A model generated the notes under the pieces. It made no database searches and had not been told where the DNA came from. It saw nothing but the letters and a program-made list of their open reading frames with translations. The position numbers and the translations under genes were made by a program. From assembly GCA_029068025.1 (NCBI GenBank), contig JAIEDJ010000254.1, positions 1 through 10,037 of the forward strand: a stretch of 10,037 nt of DNA, written 5' to 3'. The stretch is from Oscillospiraceae bacterium (GTDB lineage Bacteria > Bacillota > Clostridia > Oscillospirales > Ruminococcaceae). This document shows positions 7,284 through 10,037 of the stretch, one piece after another. The stretch's first letter is position 1. Each line of letters begins with the position of its first letter.

Positions 7284-7339
7284 TCAGACTGTAGAAAAAG
7301 CCAAGATCCACAAATTACTGTTCAGTGAATTTCAAAAGT

Positions 7340-7380
7340 GTCGAAAAAATTTTAACAATTAATAAAAAAATTTTTTCGAC
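7340..7380. repeat. A/T-rich stem-loop with perfect 14-bp arms
   Basis: GTCGAAAAAATTTT (7340-7353) pairs perfectly with AAAATTTTTTCGAC (7367-7380) across a 13-base A/T loop. Its GTCGAAA/TTTCGAC ends are shared with the neighbouring hairpins, so it competes with the longer 7241-7402 pairing. Confidence 0.7.
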
Positions 7381-7383
7381 CGG

Positions 7384-7439
7384 TTCGGACTTGACGGCTA
7401 AGCAGAGCGCGAAGCGCGGAGCGTGCCGCCAAGTTCGAA
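7384..7439. repeat. GC-rich stem-loop
   Basis: TTCGGACTTGACGGC (7384-7398) pairs with GCCGCCAAGTTCGAA (7425-7439) at 13 of 15 positions. The loop contains an inner GC hairpin GCGC-GAA-GCGC. Its left arm overlaps the right arm of the 7241-7402 repeat, so both cannot form at once. Confidence 0.6.
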
Positions 7440-7526
7440 TTTTGAAATTCTTTTAAATCAACAGCCCCTCGTCAACATCGTAAAGGTAGCTGAGATCAAC
7501 GTTTAAAAGGTTTATCTACAAGCTGC

Positions 7527-7553
7527 GGTCGAAATTAAAATTTCGACCTTTTT
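7527..7553 (+). terminator. 22-base hairpin copy 2 followed by TTTTT
   Basis: The perfect stem with arms GGTCGAAATT and AATTTCGACC (7527-7548) is followed on the plus strand by five T (7549-7553), the form of an intrinsic terminator. No plus-strand gene is seen upstream of it, so it may only be a copy of a dispersed repeat. It would be a poor terminator for the minus-strand dipeptidase gene because no T-run follows in that direction. Confidence 0.4.
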
Positions 7554-7580
7554 GAAATTTACTGACATTTATAACGGTGA

Positions 7581-7601
7581 TTTTGGCGCGAAACGCCAAA
7601 A
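7581..7601. repeat. GC hairpin downstream of the dipeptidase gene
   Basis: TTTTGGCG and CGCCAAAA form a perfect 8-bp stem around a 5-base loop, 30 bases after the dipeptidase stop codon. On the minus strand the stem is preceded by T and followed by AAAATC, so there is no U-tract. It may protect the 3' end of the murC-dipeptidase mRNA rather than end it. Confidence 0.55.
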
Positions 7602-7630
7602 ACTAACTACTAACAACTATTCACTATCAA

Positions 7631-9040
7631 CTATCCGCATATCCTTACTATCGCCTTTGCGAACAGCGCCGCGTCTTTCAGCAGCTCGTCAGCTGTGATA
7701 AATTCGTTATCGCCGTGCATATGATAGTCCGTGTCGCCGCGCTCCGCGCCAAACGCCACACCGCCCTCGATATTGTGAACGTAGGTCCCGCCGCCTATAG
7801 CGATACAGTGTCCGCGTTCGCCCTCCGATTCCTCGTAGACCTCCAGCAGCGTTTTTACAAATTCATCGTCCTCGGAAACGATATGCGCCTCGTCGCACAT
7901 ATACCCCGAAAGGGTCATTCCCGCGTTGATCATCGCCGCGCTTTCCTTCTCCTCCATATCGTATCGGCCCAGACAAGACGGAAAACGCGAATCAATAGTT
8001 GCCTCACAGCAATCCATGTCCATCTTGAATATGCTGAAAACACAAGTCAGCGCGCCGATCTCGTCCGCGCACTTCATGCCGCAGGAAGCGCCGTCCGTTT
8101 CTCCGAACGGAAAGATCTTCTCCAGCCCGCGCAGAACGTCCCTCTGCATTCCGTCGCATATCGGCAGACAGCCGCTGTCAAACAGCCTGTTAATCAGCGC
8201 GATAAGCGCCGTCACCGCGTTTATGCCATTCTCGGGAGTGGACGCGTGCGCCGCTCTTCCCTTGCACACTATTGAAACACCGTCGTGATCGTCCGACAGC
8301 TCAAAGACCGCCCCGCTTCTGTCATCGGCTATCGCGGCACGCACCCTTTCGGCGGAAATATCCGCCAGCACCGCCCTTGCCTTATCCGGAACGGCATTCG
8401 GGATCCTTCCTCCCTCAAAGCTCACAACGCTTCCCTCTCCGCCAAGCTCCGCCGAAAAAACGGAACGCATCATGCCCTTTTCGGCATTGATAACGGGAAA
8501 GCTGCCGTCGGGAGTGAATACCCTGCACGGAAATCCGTCATACTCCTTATAGATCTCCAGATCCTCCGAGCCGTTTTCCTCGTCCGTGCCGAATATCAGC
8601 CGAACTCCGCTTTTAAGCGGGATCCCAAGCTCCTTGACACAATACAGCGCCCACAGCGCCGCCACGGCGGGGCCTTTGTCATCGATAGTTCCGCGTCCGT
8701 ACAGAACGCCGTCCTTCTCGACAAGCTCAAACGGATCGGTATCCCAATTATCGCGTTCAACAGGCACAACGTCCAGGTGCGCGAGTATGCCAAGCTCCGC
8801 CATATCGCAGCCGTCGGGCAGATAGTCAGCGCACAACACCGCGTCTCCGTAAACCGTCGTTTTAAAGCCCATCTTTTCACATATACGGCGCATTGTATCC
8901 AGTGCGCGCCTCGGTTCCGTGCCGAACGGCACTCCCTCGCCCGGCTCTCCCATAACGCTCGGGACAGCAACCAGCTCCGCCAGATCCCGAATGATATTTT
9001 CTTTATTGCCAAGGATAAATTCTTCGATCTTGTTATTCAT
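7631..9040 (-). CDS. PepV-like M20 family zinc dipeptidase
   Basis: This 469-residue protein has the length and motifs of the PepV branch of M20 peptidases. Counting from the ATG at 9040, the two-zinc site is complete: H88 (AHLDVVP), bridging D120 (GRGTIDDKGP), catalytic E154 with E155 (GTDEENGS), D178 (TPDG) and H442 (MHGDNE). The lid-domain histidine is H265 (AAHASTPENG). Such cytoplasmic enzymes cleave dipeptides, including ones with beta-Ala or D-residues; the exact substrate is not visible. The start is ATG at 9040, because GAGG (9047-9050) lies 6 bases upstream; a TTG three bases earlier (9041-9043) is too close to it. The ATG shares its A with the TGA stop of murC (TGATG), so the two genes should be translationally coupled. 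The stop codon lies inside an ACTA-rich tract (7601-7635). Many cysteines (for example 291, 295, 320, 324) are unusual but unexplained. Confidence 0.92.
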   Translation of the reverse strand: MNNKIEEFILGNKENIIRDLAELVAVPSVMGEPGEGVPFGTEPRRALDTMRRICEKMGFKTTVYGDAVLCADYLPDGCDMAELGILAHLDVVPVERDNWDTDPFELVEKDGVLYGRGTIDDKGPAVAALWALYCVKELGIPLKSGVRLIFGTDEENGSEDLEIYKEYDGFPCRVFTPDGSFPVINAEKGMMRSVFSAELGGEGSVVSFEGGRIPNAVPDKARAVLADISAERVRAAIADDRSGAVFELSDDHDGVSIVCKGRAAHASTPENGINAVTALIALINRLFDSGCLPICDGMQRDVLRGLEKIFPFGETDGASCGMKCADEIGALTCVFSIFKMDMDCCEATIDSRFPSCLGRYDMEEKESAAMINAGMTLSGYMCDEAHIVSEDDEFVKTLLEVYEESEGERGHCIAIGGGTYVHNIEGGVAFGAERGDTDYHMHGDNEFITADELLKDAALFAKAIVRICG

Positions 9041-10037
9041 CAACGACCTCTATTCTTCATAATATCGATCATAAGATCAGCGGCCTTGTAAACGTCGCCG
9101 CAGCCCGTAGTTATAACAAGATCGCCGCTCTGCACATTGTCCGTAACATACCCTGCGACCTCCTCAAACGTCGAGAACCACACACACCCGTCGATCTTGT
9201 CGGCAAGATCCTTCGCAAAAATGTTGTAGGTGTTCTTTTCGCGGCTGCCCATGATCTCGGTAAGCACGACCTTGTCGGCAATGGAAAGCGCCTTGGCAAA
9301 ATCGTCCAGCAGCATAGCCGTTCTCGAGTAGGTAAACGGCTGGTGCACGACCCACACGCGCTTAAAGCTCATATCCTTCGCGGTCTTAAGCGTCGCGGCG
9401 ATCTCCGCGGGGTGATGACCGTAGTCGTCCACAAACGTCACGCCATCGATCTCCGCGAGCTTTTCAAATCTTCGCATAGCTCCCGCAAACTGATCCAGTC
9501 CGCGCTGTATCGCATCGATCGGGATACCCGCAGAATACGCCGCAGCAGCGGCCGCAACCGCGTTGTATACGTTGTGTACGCCCGGAACGCTCAGCACGAT
9601 CTCGCACAGCTCCTCACCCTTGTTCATCAGCGAGAACGTTCTCCGGAAGTCAGAATGCTGCCGGATATCTTCGGCATAAAAATCGTTGGACTCGCTCTTT
9701 CCGAACGTCACGAATTTCGCGTCGGAGCGGCATTTTTTCAGCACTTCGCGAACGTTTTCGTCATCGCCGTTGGCAACTATGATATCGGTTGTCAGCCCGC
9801 AGAATTTTTCAAACGACGCCTTCAAATTGTCCATCGTCTTGAAGTAATCCATATGATCCTCATCAATATTGAGAATAATGGAAATATTCGGGAACAGGTG
9901 CAGAAACGTATCCTTGAACTCGCACGCCTCGCACACCATATATTCGGACTTCCCCGCGCGTCCGCTGCCGCCGATAGCGCGGAGCTTTCCGCCGATCACC
10001 GCGGAAAAGTCTATGTCCGCTTCCTTCATTATCATCG
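9040..10037 (-). CDS. murC: UDP-N-acetylmuramate--L-alanine ligase (MurC), N-terminus outside window
   Basis: The visible 331 codons cover the rest of the central ATP-binding domain and the whole C-terminal domain of MurC; about 120-130 N-terminal residues with the GTHGKT P-loop lie beyond the right edge. Counting from the first full codon (10035), recognisable parts are GGSGRAGKSEYMVCEACEF (22-40), LNIDEDHMDYF (55-65), HNVYNAVAAAAAA (154-166), DDYGHHPAEI (203-212), TYSRT (235-239), LTEIMGSREKNTYNI (258-272) and TTGCGDVYKAA (309-319). MurC joins L-alanine to UDP-MurNAc with ATP in the cytoplasm, the first step in building the peptidoglycan stem peptide. The segment HQPFTYSRT differs from the common FQPHTYSRT by an apparent swap of H and F. 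The stop TGA overlaps the ATG of the dipeptidase gene by one base. No promoter is visible because the 5' end is missing. Confidence 0.95.
   Translation of the reverse strand, partial: MIMKEADIDFSAVIGGKLRAIGGSGRAGKSEYMVCEACEFKDTFLHLFPNISIILNIDEDHMDYFKTMDNLKASFEKFCGLTTDIIVANGDDENVREVLKKCRSDAKFVTFGKSESNDFYAEDIRQHSDFRRTFSLMNKGEELCEIVLSVPGVHNVYNAVAAAAAAYSAGIPIDAIQRGLDQFAGAMRRFEKLAEIDGVTFVDDYGHHPAEIAATLKTAKDMSFKRVWVVHQPFTYSRTAMLLDDFAKALSIADKVVLTEIMGSREKNTYNIFAKDLADKIDGCVWFSTFEEVAGYVTDNVQSGDLVITTGCGDVYKAADLMIDIMKNRGR

Larger units (their letters stand above)
7241..7402. repeat. 162-bp inverted repeat with two competing inner hairpins
   Basis: CTTAGCCGT (7241-7249) and ACCGGTCGAAA (7259-7269) recur inverted at 7394-7402 and 7374-7384, giving 29-base arms that match except for the nine middle bases. 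The inner left arm can instead close a local hairpin (7262-7283), and the inner right arm can close another (7340-7380). The arms therefore have alternative partners, as in attenuators or in long palindromic mobile repeats. Confidence 0.6.
7037..7630. other. Gene-free stretch of 594 bases packed with inverted repeats
   Basis: No plausible coding region with a ribosome binding site was found on either strand. The stretch is A/T-rich except for GC-rich hairpins. Read towards the VanY-like gene it holds in order: a GC hairpin (7581-7601), a hairpin at 7527-7548, a stem at 7384-7439, an A/T-rich stem at 7340-7380, a second copy of the 22-base hairpin (7262-7283), a long-armed element (7152-7237) and short direct repeats (7098-7145). 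Part is probably mobile-repeat debris; part could be leader RNA of the VanY-like gene. No convincing promoter was seen. Confidence 0.7.

Noticed and set aside
7581..7601. Intrinsic terminator of the dipeptidase gene
   Set aside because: The stem is good but no T-run follows on the minus strand.
7715..8275. Plus-strand 186-codon open frame
   Set aside because: Antisense to the PepV-like gene, Arg/His-rich composition typical of shadow frames, and no recognisable motif. The same applies to 3494-3928, 749-1279, 1460-2092 and 8285-9091.
9041..9043. TTG as the start of the dipeptidase
   Set aside because: It lies only 3 bases from the GAGG site; the ATG at 9040, with 6 bases spacing and a one-base overlap with the murC stop, fits better.

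Overview
The window reads as a stretch of chromosome from a Gram-positive, Firmicutes-type bacterium, most like Oscillospiraceae/Ruminococcus. The clues are strong GGAGG-type ribosome binding sites, two TTG start codons, sigma-A promoters with 17-base spacers, a clostridial-type MurC, and surface proteins with long Ser/Glu/Asp linkers. The genus is an inference. All six genes lie on the minus strand, so they are transcribed from right to left in these coordinates. They occupy most of the window, and two gene-free stretches are full of inverted repeats.

Layout from the right: murC (UDP-N-acetylmuramate--L-alanine ligase, N-terminus outside the window) overlaps by one base (TGATG) the start of a PepV-like M20 zinc dipeptidase. 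Next come about 590 gene-free bases (7037-7630) packed with hairpins and inverted repeats. Then a lipoprotein with a Ser-rich linker, a repetitive middle module and a C-terminal VanY-type D,D-carboxypeptidase domain. A near-consensus promoter in the next gap drives a two-gene unit: a divergent bacterial tubulin-like protein, then after 24 bases a large membrane protein with an extracellular transglutaminase-like domain. The stop codon of the latter touches a 165-bp imperfect palindrome (601-765) that looks like a non-coding mobile element (MITE). Last is a DHH-family phosphoesterase with its own promoter, running off the left edge.

Peptidoglycan and the cell envelope are a recurring theme. 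MurC adds the first stem amino acid, the VanY-like lipoprotein should trim the terminal D-Ala, and the transglutaminase-like protein presents a Cys-His-Asp domain outside the membrane. The cytoplasmic tubulin-like protein made with it has lost the glycine-rich GGTGSG-type loop expected in its family, so it may be a non-GTPase scaffold. This tubulin-like plus membrane transglutaminase pair is the best candidate for an undescribed system. The next best is the hairpin cluster upstream of the VanY-like lipoprotein, whose arms can pair in mutually exclusive ways.
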